Source: Mycobacterium sp.
GTDB lineage: Bacteria; Actinomycetota; Actinomycetes; Mycobacteriales; Mycobacteriaceae
Length of the DNA stretch: 34,184 bases
NCBI RefSeq assembly: GCF_025965855.1
Contig: NZ_JAOPWB010000126.1
Coordinates: 1-34,184 of the forward strand
Direction of reading: 5' to 3'
Below, in pieces: positions 26,881-34,184 of the stretch; within the stretch, counting starts at the first letter, position 1; every line of letters begins with the position of its first letter. The position numbers and the translations under genes are program-made. The notes under the pieces were generated by a model. It saw only the letters and a program-made list of their open reading frames with translations. It was not told the origin of the DNA and did no database searches.

Positions 26881-27150
26881 CAGCCGATAGGTGGCCCGGG
26901 CAGCCGTCTGCGGACCTCCGAATCCCTTGGCGGACAACCGATCACCGAAGTCCAGGTCGCCAGGCAGCGCGCGTCGTGCACGCAAATCTCCGAGGACCGC
27001 CTGGACGCGCTGGGCGTCACCGTCAAACGGGTGCGCCGGCCGGTCTTCTCTCACCGGCCTAGCGGTGTGCCGGCCGACATTTCGATGTACCGCATGGAAA
27101 CTCGCAGGCAATTGCCAGCCGCGCCCGTGCCTAACGGTGACCCGCCGTAG
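26881..27150 (+). pseudogene. Orphan open frame without a start, C-terminal remnant of an unknown protein
   Basis: From just after the in-frame TAG at 26878 to TAG 27148 the plus strand is open, with mostly G or C in third codon positions and a balanced composition (TQISEDRLDALGVTVKRV, then RRPVFSHRPSGVPADISMYR). No ATG, GTG or TTG stands near its beginning, so it looks like the back half of a truncated gene. I do not recognise the family. An open frame on the other strand (26854-27111) is less convincing. Confidence 0.3.
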
Positions 27151-27570
27151 CGTCGACGCAGGTCATCGAGATCAGCTTCAGTGGTCAAAACCCAAACCCC
27201 CCACAGTCCGGTTGAAGAAGTGCGGAGTTTTTGAGACTGAACGATGGCGCATCATCTGAGACAACTCGCGACGATGGTGGTCAGCCCGGTGGGCGAACTC
27301 CAGGGGATACCAGTGCCGCGTCCGCTCGATCGAGCATCCGTCTGACGTTCGAGGCAAAGTAGATCGTGGTGGACATGGAACATCCACGTGGTAACCGTCG
27401 ATGGGTCCGAACCAGAACCACGGAATCTGGTACGATAGTACCACTAATTTTGCTGTCACTTTGCCGTCAACCCCCGCGGATCAGGGCGAACAACGGCGAA
27501 CTGTCACGAATGCGTATTCGCAGGTCGCGGGCATGCACGAATAAGTGCGAGCCCAGCCAAACTGGGCTTC
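27151..27570. other. Gene-poor stretch inside the decayed element
   Basis: No convincing gene is visible. GC content is lower than in the core genome. It contains the palindrome at 27428-27443 and several small inverted repeats (for example CGAAT-gcgt-ATTCG near 27508-27521). A strong stem AGCCCAG/CTGGGCT with a 5-base loop (27550-27568) lies directly before the tRNA-Thr fragment. This looks like attachment-site DNA of a phage or island. Confidence 0.4.
27428..27443. promoter_or_regulatory. Palindrome TGGTAC-gata-GTACCA
   Basis: Six-base perfect arms around GATA form a 16-bp palindrome in the gene-poor part of the element. It contains a TACGAT hexamer that could be a -10 element on the plus strand. 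It may be an operator left from a lost phage gene; no reader is identified. Confidence 0.3.
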
Positions 27571-27621
27571 AATCGCCTTGTAAGCGAAAGGTCGTCAGTT
27601 CAATCCTGACAGGAGGCTCCA
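27571..27621 (+). pseudogene. 3' half of a tRNA-Thr (anticodon TGT), probable attachment-site scar
   Basis: The fragment runs from the anticodon arm to CCA. It has stem TCGC/GCGA with loop CTTGTAA (anticodon TGT, 27579-27581), variable loop AGGTC, T-arm GTCAG-TTCAATC-CTGAC, acceptor strand AGGAGGC, discriminator T and encoded CCA (27619-27621). The matching 5' acceptor strand GCCTCCT and a normal D-arm are absent; a 7-bp hairpin stands there instead. It cannot fold as a complete tRNA. Such 3'-half copies are what tRNA-targeting integrases leave at the far end of an element. Confidence 0.75.
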
Positions 27622-27782
27622 CAAAAGCGCATTTCACGGGTCATGTCGCGATCCCGACAGCGATCAAGCACAGCTCGGCGTGTCAGACCAAGATCAGATC
27701 CCTTTATCGGACGGTCCCCCGGGTGTCCGCAGCCCGCTGCGGTGTGTGCTCAAGCTGGCATCGGACCCGGTACGGTTCATTG

Positions 27783-28331
27783 TTATCGATCGAGGCCTTC
27801 GACCGAAATCTCGTCATACATCTGGGTGGTCTCGACCTGAAGGACGGTGCAGAGCCGGCTGAGGGTCCAGTAATAGCCGCAGACCTGTAACAACTCTACG
27901 ATTTCGCGGTCGGACAGGAACTTGCGCGCCGAGGCGAACACTTCGTCGGACATGTGAGGCTTTTCGATCAGTTCGGCGGTGAACTGGATTACGGCGCGAT
28001 CCTCTTCGGGCAGGGCTGGATTGGTGTAGTTCTGATCGCGGATCATTTCACGGATCCGTTCGGTCACGCCCGCCTTCTCGGAGATGGGGATGTGCTGGGC
28101 GAAGACGAACTCGCTTTGCACAGCCGAGGCTAGGGCGAGAATCGCCACTTCACGGGTCCGGACCGGAAGGTGCAGCGAGCTGTAAATGGTCAAGCCGAGT
28201 CTGATGAAGGGCTGCACCATGGCCGGTGAGTGCGACAGCATCTGAAACATCTCATCCGGCGGGAATTGGGCCAAAAATGTCCTAGAATCCTCGGGGATCG
28301 TATCGGTATACGGTTTTTGCAGTCGGGGCAT
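27783..28331 (-). CDS. Carboxymuconolactone decarboxylase (AhpD-fold) family protein
   Basis: This 182-residue all-helical protein belongs to the CMD family: LGLTIYSSLHLPVRTREVAILALASAVQSEFVFAQHIPISEKAGV is its core, with Glu74 and His80 at the conserved positions. The CxxC pair of AhpD-type peroxidases is absent, so a disulfide peroxidase function is unlikely; it fits the decarboxylase or uncharacterised branch. I chose ATG 28331, with GGAA 6 bases upstream; ATG 28337 and TTG 28343 are in frame. It is the last gene of the minus-strand accessory cluster, 92 bp after the MmgE/PrpD gene. The substrate is unknown. Confidence 0.82.
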   Translation of the reverse strand: MPRLQKPYTDTIPEDSRTFLAQFPPDEMFQMLSHSPAMVQPFIRLGLTIYSSLHLPVRTREVAILALASAVQSEFVFAQHIPISEKAGVTERIREMIRDQNYTNPALPEEDRAVIQFTAELIEKPHMSDEVFASARKFLSDREIVELLQVCGYYWTLSRLCTVLQVETTQMYDEISVEGLDR

Positions 28332-28423
28332 TATCATTTCCAATTCAGATAGTTGCAGTGGTCCGTACCTGGGGAACTCGGCGCCGCGCGGAGCCTAGAT
28401 GTATGTATATGTTGGGATGCTCG

Positions 28424-29803
28424 TTAGCGCTGCTCCGGTCGTGTCGCGGCAAGCCTTATCAGGTTGCTGGCGTTTTCCAGCTTGTCGAGTATTCCGACGT
28501 GCTCGACGATCGTTCGTGCGTCAGCGGGGCTGATGATGCCGCTGACGTTGTCGAGGAACTTGGCCTCGACGTCGCTATCGCGCGTGTCGGGATGGCCAGG
28601 GTATCCGCGGGCGCCGCCTTGAGTGTGAGACAGGAGTCGGCCGTCGGAGAGGGTGATATCGATCCGGCAGCTCAGCAGAGGGGGCTGACCGGGCGGGAAC
28701 TGCATCGAGTAGGGCAGTACTTTGTCGACGATCGAGAGCAGGTCGGGATCTGCCCAAAGTGTGGGGTTCATGTACTCATCGGGCCGGTTACGGCCGTGGA
28801 TTAGCCTGAGGGCGATACTGAAAGCGATGCTGAACTGGGCGGTAACAGTGTCGGTCGGGCGTGTGATTGTCGCGCCATGCCCGACGGCGATCTCGGGAAG
28901 GCCGAGTTTGATCTCGGTGATCTCACACCACGGAAGGTCATTGTGCTCTTGCAGGTAGCGCACGGCTTCGATAGCGGGGGCCGCGGACCCGATCGTGGGG
29001 TATAACCGGAAGATCGTGTCGACGATGTGGAAATGATCGAACAACTGACCGACGGCGGCGCTGTCCAGGGTGGTGGATAGTAGCCGAAACACCCCGCGGC
29101 CACCTTCGACGATTCCGGTCGGCCCGGTGAGTCCGCGTTGGGCGAGCAATGCGGCCTGAGAGCCGCTTCGGCCGGCGGTTCCGGAATGCATCCGCTTAAC
29201 CTCGCCGCCGCTGAGTTCGTATTCCATCGTGCCCGCCGCGTCGCTGCCTGCGATGCCGAACGCGTGCGTGAGCTCATCAGTGGTGAGGCCGAGGAGTTTG
29301 CCCGCGGCGGCAGCGGAACCGAAGGTGCCCAAGATCTTGGAGGCGTGCCATCCGTGGCGGACCATGTTCTCGACGGTGGTGGCGCCGAGGAGCGACATAA
29401 TCTGTGCTCCGGCAACGATTGCGGTGATCACGTCGCGGCCGGTGGAGTTTGTGATCTCACCGAAAGCGAGCGCGGCCGGAACAACAGCCGAGCCGATGTG
29501 CGCGGCATACATGTGCACGTCATCGAACTCGATGCCGGCAGCGAGGGTCCCGTTGACGAACGCCGCATAGGGTGCCACCGTCCGCGTGTCCGACTGCACG
29601 ACCGTGCATTCCGGCGCGGCAGCCATCAGCTCAACCAATTCACGCTCGGGCCGTACGTTGGGTAGTGTCGCGCCGCGTATCTGCAGCCCTAGTTGATCGA
29701 GGATCAGAAGCTTCGCCATTTCGACCGCCCGAACCGGTACTGTCTCGTAGTCCAGACCAACTACCCAATCAGCCATTTTGGCCGATAATGTGTTTTCACT
29801 CAT
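28424..29803 (-). CDS. MmgE/PrpD family protein (2-methylcitrate dehydratase-like)
   Basis: This 459-residue protein has the MmgE/PrpD layout. An N-terminal helical domain opens with LDYETVPVRAVEMAKLLILDQLGLQIRGA and FVNGTLAAGIEFDDVHMYAAHIGSAVVPAALAFGE. HGWHASKILGTFGSAAAAGKLLGL, GSDAAGTMEYELSGGEVKRMHSGTAGRSG and a smaller C-terminal domain follow. Characterised relatives are 2-methylcitrate dehydratase, cis-aconitate decarboxylase and iminodisuccinate epimerase, so it probably acts on a carboxylic acid by proton abstraction. It follows the SDR gene by 72 bp and is likely in the same transcript. Its GC is visibly lower than that of the menaquinone genes. Confidence 0.88.
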   Translation of the reverse strand: MSENTLSAKMADWVVGLDYETVPVRAVEMAKLLILDQLGLQIRGATLPNVRPERELVELMAAAPECTVVQSDTRTVAPYAAFVNGTLAAGIEFDDVHMYAAHIGSAVVPAALAFGEITNSTGRDVITAIVAGAQIMSLLGATTVENMVRHGWHASKILGTFGSAAAAGKLLGLTTDELTHAFGIAGSDAAGTMEYELSGGEVKRMHSGTAGRSGSQAALLAQRGLTGPTGIVEGGRGVFRLLSTTLDSAAVGQLFDHFHIVDTIFRLYPTIGSAAPAIEAVRYLQEHNDLPWCEITEIKLGLPEIAVGHGATITRPTDTVTAQFSIAFSIALRLIHGRNRPDEYMNPTLWADPDLLSIVDKVLPYSMQFPPGQPPLLSCRIDITLSDGRLLSHTQGGARGYPGHPDTRDSDVEAKFLDNVSGIISPADARTIVEHVGILDKLENASNLIRLAATRPEQR

Positions 29804-29875
29804 CGCAAAGATGTAGTCCTTCAGCTTCGTTGGGGGAGGCGGACGCTTGCCGGTTAATTGCGGTCGGGAACGACT

Positions 29876-30679
29876 TCAGTGCATTGTCGATCCGCCGTCG
29901 ACGGCGAGCACCTGGCCGGTGACGTACGCGGATAACGGCGTAGTGAGGTATTGAACAGCATCGGCGACATCCGAGGGCTCACCGAGCCTCCGCAACGGGA
30001 TGGCTTGTGCGGCCGAATCGTCGCCGCTCACAGCGGCCGCCTGTTGCTTGATTAATCGCGACGTTCGGATTATTCCTGGCGCAATGCAGTTGACGCGGAT
30101 GCCCCATTGTCCAACTTCTGCTGCCAGGTACCGGCTGTATTGCACCACGGCGGCTTTGGACATGCCGTAGACGGCCAGGGAACCATCGGGAGTAACCCAC
30201 AGCGCGGACTGGCTTGCCATCGTCACAATTGCGCCACCGCCGGAATTGCGCATGTGAGGCACCGCAGCTCTGCAACAATTCACTACTGTTCGCATATTCG
30301 CGTCGACAATTTTTGTGAAATCGACGTCCGGGGTGACACTGGCGGCGCTCCGCTCATAAGGAGTCAGTGCACCGCCGACCGGGATCACCAGTATGTCCAA
30401 GCGTTGATTGCTATCGACCACATCCTGTATCGCTCGAGTGGTCGCTTCGGGATCTATGAGGTCAGCTTGAATTCCCATCCCACTTCCGACCCGGTCCTGC
30501 AGTTCGTCCACGACAGTTGCCGCGGTGAGTTGCTCACCGTATTCGGCTGCCGCACGGAGATTTACATCGACGACCGCCACGGTGGCGCCGAGCCTGGCGA
30601 GCCGCAGGGCACTAGCGCGCCCGATTCCACGTGCGCCTCCGGCAACGATGGCCACGTGGCCCGATAGCTCGTGGGGCAT
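29876..30679 (-). CDS. Short-chain dehydrogenase/reductase of the accessory cluster
   Basis: This 267-residue SDR has the cofactor motif GGARGIGR (residues 14-21), AVVDVN with Asp38 after strand two (favouring NAD), Asn128, Ser156, Tyr171 and Lys175 (YGMSK), and the C-terminal TGQVLAVDGGSTMH. The usual NNAG is replaced by VIPVGGA (about 98-104). AAGGAG stands 9 bases before ATG 30679. It lies between the esterase and the MmgE/PrpD gene, so it probably oxidises an alcohol released by the esterase; that order of steps is inferred from gene order only. Confidence 0.88.
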   Translation of the reverse strand: MPHELSGHVAIVAGGARGIGRASALRLARLGATVAVVDVNLRAAAEYGEQLTAATVVDELQDRVGSGMGIQADLIDPEATTRAIQDVVDSNQRLDILVIPVGGALTPYERSAASVTPDVDFTKIVDANMRTVVNCCRAAVPHMRNSGGGAIVTMASQSALWVTPDGSLAVYGMSKAAVVQYSRYLAAEVGQWGIRVNCIAPGIIRTSRLIKQQAAAVSGDDSAAQAIPLRRLGEPSDVADAVQYLTTPLSAYVTGQVLAVDGGSTMH

Positions 30680-30789
30680 AGCTGTACTCCTTCACTTCAT
30701 TGGTGTCCCCTGGTGGTCGGCAGCTAATCTGCTGAAATTGCCGGTCTGTGGGATTACTACGCCACTTCTGCACCGAATTCCCGTCCGCA

Positions 30790-32460
30790 TTACGTCAATC
30801 GTGCTGGCGTGGTTACCGGAAGGACAAGACGAGTGGTGGCGTGATAAATAATGTGGACGGACGTTTTGAGACTGGCGCCGGTGGGCGCGAGTTCGCCGGT
30901 GCCCAGATTCCGGGCGTACAGCGGGTGCGCACCGCCTGAGAGTTGCAGCCGCAGGCTGTGGCCCTTTTGCACTCGGTGGGCGCAGGGGAGGAGTCGAACC
31001 GCCAGGTCCTGAATCTCACCAGCAGGTACGGCAGGGTCGAGTCGGACAAAGCCGTCGCAGATGTTCCGTGAGCGCCCCTTAGTGTCGACCTCGCAGACGC
31101 GGACGAACAGATCGGCATTGGGGTTATCCACGCTGACCGTTACCTCGACCGTCGGAGCCCCCTCGAACTCGACGTCATTTGTCAGTGCAGCACTAGTGGA
31201 GGTGAGGACATCCGACCGGGCTTCCAGCTTTGCGTTGTCCACCACACCTGCACCGCTGGCGAGTCGCCGGCCGCCTGCTGCCGGGGTCGGATCGGCAGGG
31301 TTGAAGCAGAATGTCGAGGTACCGCCCGTCGCGGCAGCGGAGGCGAGCCGGCCTCCCTCGTGGACGAACCAGGAGGTCTCGGTGCTGGCTGGAGGCCAAC
31401 TCTGCGCCGAGTGCCAGGTGCGACTGGTGCCGGTGACGAATGTGCGCACCGGATCGGTTCGTCGGGGAGACGCCTGCGTGCCCAGATACGTGTCGAACCA
31501 CTGCAACGCTTCGTTGTCGATGACGCCAGACCCTTTGAGCACATGGCCACGATGAGTCCACGGCCCGAGCGTCAATGCGACATCGATCCCTCGGGACCGA
31601 AGGGTCTCGTACTGGACGACCGTCTGCCGGAGGAATACGTCGTACCAACCACCCACTAGGAGCGTCGGCGTCCGAACGCGCTCAAGCGCGTCGGCGAAGT
31701 CATAGTCGCGCCAGTAAGGTTCGGCTGGGTCGGGGTGGTCCAGCCATTCCCGGTACCACGACGCGCGAGCACCCAAAACTGCTGACGCTGCTTCGGCCAG
31801 GGGAAGGCTTGCGTATGCCGACTTCAATCGGTTCGCCCGCTTTCTGCCGGCGAGCTGCCGCAGCGCGCTCGGCCGGTCCTCGAACGCCACGCTGTTCGCA
31901 TCGGACCATCCCAGATAGGTTTCCAGGGCGAATGCCCCGCTATCCCAAATGGAACTACTGAAATCGTGCGGCCCCGCGATCATCACACTTGCTTGAAGTT
32001 CGGGCGGCGGGTCCATCAGAAGGGCCCACTCGGTGTACGCCAAATACGACATCCCCATGGTTCCGAGGCTCCCGTTGAACCACGGTTGTTCCCGCAACCA
32101 GACCACGGTGTCCTGCGCGTCCGCGGCTTCGCGCACCATCGGCTGGAAAGTATCGGTCGATCCGGCAGTTCCCCGGCAGCTCTGCAGCAGCACGTGATAT
32201 CCCTGTGCGGCCAAGGTCCGGCCCCACAACGCGTCCAGTGGTGCGCCCCGCCCATAGGGTGTCCGAATAAGAATCGTCGCCCCACCGTCGCCAGGCTCGG
32301 CAGGCCCGTAAAGGTCGCCGAGCAAGGCGAATCCGTCCCGAGATGGGGTACGCAGACCACGCTCGACAAAAATCTTGTTCCGCGGTTTCGGCATCCCCCT
32401 GAGCCGGCGCAGCAATCCGTCGACCGCGCGTGCAGACACCCCAGGCACCATCCTCACCAC
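30790..32460 (-). CDS. CocE/NonD-type alpha/beta hydrolase (X-Pro dipeptidyl-peptidase S15 family)
   Basis: This 556-residue enzyme has the S15-type hydrolase domain followed by a C-terminal jelly-roll domain. The catalytic Ser138 is in LGTMGMSYLAYTEWAL, Asp274 in TLLVGGWYDVFLRQ and His303 in LGPWTHRGHV; SCRGTAGSTDTF is the typical oxyanion-side motif. The C-terminal part (VEFEGAPTVEVTVSVDNPNADLFVRVCEVD, SLRLQLSGGAHPLYARNLGTG) is diagnostic. Relatives hydrolyse cocaine, nonactin and other esters. GTG 32460 is chosen because GGAGG stands 7 bases upstream. There is no signal peptide, so it acts in the cytoplasm. It is the first intact gene of the cluster. Confidence 0.9.
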   Translation of the reverse strand: MVRMVPGVSARAVDGLLRRLRGMPKPRNKIFVERGLRTPSRDGFALLGDLYGPAEPGDGGATILIRTPYGRGAPLDALWGRTLAAQGYHVLLQSCRGTAGSTDTFQPMVREAADAQDTVVWLREQPWFNGSLGTMGMSYLAYTEWALLMDPPPELQASVMIAGPHDFSSSIWDSGAFALETYLGWSDANSVAFEDRPSALRQLAGRKRANRLKSAYASLPLAEAASAVLGARASWYREWLDHPDPAEPYWRDYDFADALERVRTPTLLVGGWYDVFLRQTVVQYETLRSRGIDVALTLGPWTHRGHVLKGSGVIDNEALQWFDTYLGTQASPRRTDPVRTFVTGTSRTWHSAQSWPPASTETSWFVHEGGRLASAAATGGTSTFCFNPADPTPAAGGRRLASGAGVVDNAKLEARSDVLTSTSAALTNDVEFEGAPTVEVTVSVDNPNADLFVRVCEVDTKGRSRNICDGFVRLDPAVPAGEIQDLAVRLLPCAHRVQKGHSLRLQLSGGAHPLYARNLGTGELAPTGASLKTSVHIIYHATTRLVLPVTTPARLT

Positions 32461-32691
32461 AAACCCGCCTCCTTGTGTCGTTCGCTAGGGTTCGGCAAGC
32501 TGCTCAAACGTCGGCTGTTCCTCGACGACCTTTCCGGGCCTGTGCTCGATCGCAACACGCAGAGGGATTGCAGGACAGGCAATTTCGCTTAGTTTTCTGG
32601 CGGAGTGCACGTATTCCGAACGTGCGCTATTCATCGGATTTGACTGGGGCGGGCACCAAGAAAATACCTGTGCCGGGCGACAATCATCTGT
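32461..32691. other. Region upstream of the CocE-type gene, with a candidate operator
   Basis: The stretch holds a 19-bp inverted repeat GCACGT-attccga-ACGTGC (32607-32625), about 150 bp upstream of the esterase start, a plausible operator for the cluster. A 41-codon minus-strand frame (32485-32610, starting inside the palindrome and reading ...CPAIPLRVAIEHRPG...) could be a small gene or the end of a lost one, but I cannot support it further. Confidence 0.35.
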
Positions 32692-32889
32692 CTAGCTACT
32701 GTTCGCTCGGCGCGTCGTACCGCGTTGCGCTCGGCGGCATAGGTCGGCGGGCACGTGCCGGAACGCTACGTCAAGGGTGCGCGTGTCCCTGGCTGTTGCG
32801 ACCACTTGGTGCCCAGCCTCAAGTACGGCCTGGGCGGTCGCCTCGCCCAACCCGCGACCAGCACTCGTCACCAGCCACACTTGACACAT
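32692..32889 (-). pseudogene. N-terminal remnant of a short-chain dehydrogenase
   Basis: From ATG 32889 the frame encodes an SDR N-terminus, QVWLVTSAGRGLGEATAQAVLEAGHQVVATARDTRTLD. After about 40 residues it loses any SDR likeness and stops at 32692. The glycine motif reads TSAGRGLG instead of TGAGRGLG. The catalytic part is absent. It is of the same subfamily as the deleted SDR at 14677-14975 (shared TARDTxTLD). Confidence 0.6.
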
Positions 32890-32955
32890 CACTCTTGCTT
32901 CCTGTTCTCCTGGTTCTTCCGATCATGGCCGGGTCTGCGCGCGGGACGACCCGGA

Positions 32956-34032
32956 TCACCGCTCGCTGTCGAGCGCCACCATCTGCGTGGCGTCGTAGCG
33001 GTCACCGGCGGCCGCGTGTTTGGGTACCGCGGACTCGATGGTGGCGAGTTGCTCGGCGGTCAACTCGAAGTCGAGCGCGCCCAGCGACTCGCCCAGCCGC
33101 TCGCGTCTGCGGGCCCCGACCAGCGGGACGATGTCCTCGCCTTGGGCGGCTACCCACGCGATCGCGACCTGGGCCACGGATACGCCGAGTTCGGCGGCCA
33201 CACTGCGCAGCCGCTCGACCAGGGCCAGATTGCGGTCGAGGTTCTCGCCGGTGAAGCGTGGGCTGTGTGCCCGGAAGTCGCCCGAGCCGGCGCGGTCGAC
33301 CGACCAGTGCCCGCTGATCAGCCCACGCGACAACACCCCGTACGCGGTGACACCAATGCCTAGTTCGCGGCAGGTGTCTAGGATCTCGCCTTCGGGGCCG
33401 CGGGAGATCAGCGAGTATTCGATCTGCAGGTCGCTGACCGGGTGTACGGCGTGCGCGCGGCGGATGGTGTCCGCGCCGACCTCCGACAATCCAAGATGCC
33501 GCACATATCCGGACTGAATCATCTCGGCGATCGCGCCGACGGTGTCCTCGATCGGCACCTTGGGATCGAACCGGGCCGGCCGGTAGACGTCGATGTGATC
33601 GGTGCCGAGTCGTTGCAATGTGTAGGCGAGGGAGTTCTTGACGGCGACCGGGCGGTTGTCCTGGCCCAGCCACGACGCGTCCGGGCCGCGCAGGGAGCCG
33701 AACTTGACGCTGATCTGCACCTGGTCGCGGTCGTGTGCGCGCAGGGCTTCGCCGAGCAGCATCTCGTTGTGGCCCGTGCCGTAGAAATCGCCGGTGTCGA
33801 GCAGGGTGATGCCGGCGTCGAGCGCGGCGTGGATGGTGGCGATGCTCTCAGCGCGGTCGGTGGGCCCGTAGAGGTCGCTCATGCCCATCAGGCCAAGCCC
33901 GATCGCCGAGGTGGTTCCCAGGGTTCCCAGTGTCTTGGTTCGCATGACTGCGGGCTGCTTCGGCTGAGTGAAACGAACGCATTCGGCGACATCGGCTCCT
34001 TGCAAGGCCGATTGGTCAGGAATCGTGTTCAT
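32956..34032 (-). CDS. Aldo/keto reductase
   Basis: This 358-residue (alpha/beta)8 oxidoreductase would use NADPH. It has LGLMGMSDLYG, catalytic Asp79 and Tyr84 in LLDTGDFYG, and Lys110 in ISVKFG. The fourth catalytic residue, normally His, is Ala153 in DVYRPARFD, as in some actinobacterial relatives, so activity on classical carbonyls may be altered. ATG 34032 has GAGGT 6 bases upstream. It adds about 29 residues before MRTKTLGTLG, the usual family N-terminus, so ATG 33945 is an alternative start. Its GC is high, like the core genome, which suggests the lower-GC island ends near 32,900. Confidence 0.88.
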   Translation of the reverse strand: MNTIPDQSALQGADVAECVRFTQPKQPAVMRTKTLGTLGTTSAIGLGLMGMSDLYGPTDRAESIATIHAALDAGITLLDTGDFYGTGHNEMLLGEALRAHDRDQVQISVKFGSLRGPDASWLGQDNRPVAVKNSLAYTLQRLGTDHIDVYRPARFDPKVPIEDTVGAIAEMIQSGYVRHLGLSEVGADTIRRAHAVHPVSDLQIEYSLISRGPEGEILDTCRELGIGVTAYGVLSRGLISGHWSVDRAGSGDFRAHSPRFTGENLDRNLALVERLRSVAAELGVSVAQVAIAWVAAQGEDIVPLVGARRRERLGESLGALDFELTAEQLATIESAVPKHAAAGDRYDATQMVALDSER

Positions 34033-34054
34033 GTGCACACCTCAGATCGATTTT

Positions 34055-34184
34055 TCAGTGCATGCTGGGCGGCTGCGACTGGTCCGGTTGGGCCGCGCTC
34101 ACATCCATGACGTCCTGGTCGTCGACAAGGGCGCCGACGTGATCGGCACTCGCGTCACACCTGAAAAGACCAGCTTTATCGACA
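34055..34184 (-). CDS. C-terminal end of an unidentified protein (runs off the window)
   Basis: The minus strand is open from the window edge to TGA 34055, reading VDKAGLFRCDASADHVGALV and ending QPDQSQPPSMH. It ends 22 bp before the aldo/keto reductase start on the same strand. Only about 43 residues are visible and I do not recognise the family. Confidence 0.35.
   Translation of the reverse strand, partial: VDKAGLFRCDASADHVGALVDDQDVMDVSAAQPDQSQPPSMH

Larger units (their letters stand above)
25264..27621. mobile_element. Decayed integrative element between tRNA-Tyr and a tRNA-Thr fragment
   Basis: An integrase gene (frameshifted) pointing at the 3' end of tRNA-Tyr and a small excisionase behind it are the standard left end of a tRNA-integrating element. 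About 700 bp of gene-poor DNA follow, ending in a 51-bp 3' half of a different tRNA. I see no second copy of the tRNA-Tyr 3' end in the window, so either the right end lies beyond it or the element has been truncated by a later event at the tRNA-Thr fragment. The boundaries given are therefore tentative. Confidence 0.5.

Noticed and set aside
27178..27459. 93-codon minus-strand frame in the gene-poor part of the element
   Set aside because: Unusual composition, no recognisable motif, no ribosome site, and it crosses the palindrome at 27428-27443; not enough to call a gene.
27366..27890. 174-codon plus-strand frame
   Set aside because: It runs straight through the tRNA-Thr fragment and into the antisense of the CMD gene.
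32485..32610. 41-codon minus-strand frame upstream of the esterase
   Set aside because: It starts inside an inverted repeat, has no clear ribosome site and no recognisable family; noted only within the intergenic description.
25264..34184. Search for a duplicated tRNA-Tyr 3' end marking the right end of the integrase element
   Set aside because: I saw no second copy by eye on either strand; the right end is either outside the window or lost.

Overview
The window comes from a high-GC actinobacterial chromosome and is almost certainly from a slow-growing Mycobacterium, perhaps near the M. avium complex (species not determined). From about base 1 to 25,260 the gene order follows the M. tuberculosis Rv0545c-Rv0566c locus: pitA, a glyoxalase-fold protein, an SDR, menB, fadD8, an amidohydrolase, menC, bpoC, menD, an Rv0556-type membrane protein, mgtA, menG, an Rv0559c-type secreted protein, an Rv0560c-type methyltransferase, menJ, grcC1, htpX, gpsA, an Rv0565c-type monooxygenase, a YajQ-family gene and tRNA-Tyr. 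This is the main menaquinone (vitamin K2) locus: MenD, MenC and MenB build the naphthoquinone ring, GrcC1 probably supplies a polyprenyl tail precursor, MenG methylates the ring and MenJ reduces the tail. BpoC is a candidate for the missing MenH hydrolase step.

Several insertions distinguish the locus from M. tuberculosis. Between menB and fadD8, where I recall vapBC3 in H37Rv, there are a lipoprotein, an F420-type nitroreductase-family protein, a frameshifted aldo/keto reductase and a divergent TetR regulator with two palindromic operators. A maleylpyruvate-isomerase-family gene lies in the pitA operon, a SulP transporter lies between htpX and gpsA, and an internally deleted SDR gene lies before menG. 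Long inverted repeats of two apparent sequence families sit at gene ends.

From about 25,264 the window is accessory. A tyrosine integrase with two frameshifts and a small excisionase follow the 3' end of tRNA-Tyr. After some gene-poor, decayed DNA comes a clean 3' half of a tRNA-Thr(TGT), the kind of scar left by site-specific integration into a different tRNA. Beyond it lies a minus-strand cluster, visibly lower in GC over much of its length: a CocE/NonD-type esterase, an SDR, an MmgE/PrpD-family protein and a cysteine-free carboxymuconolactone-decarboxylase-family protein. It looks like a small acquired catabolic operon; its substrate is unknown and I did not recognise it as a described pathway. 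A decayed SDR, an aldo/keto reductase and the end of an unidentified reading frame close the window.

All calls rest on reading the sequence and on recalled family knowledge; no database search was run.
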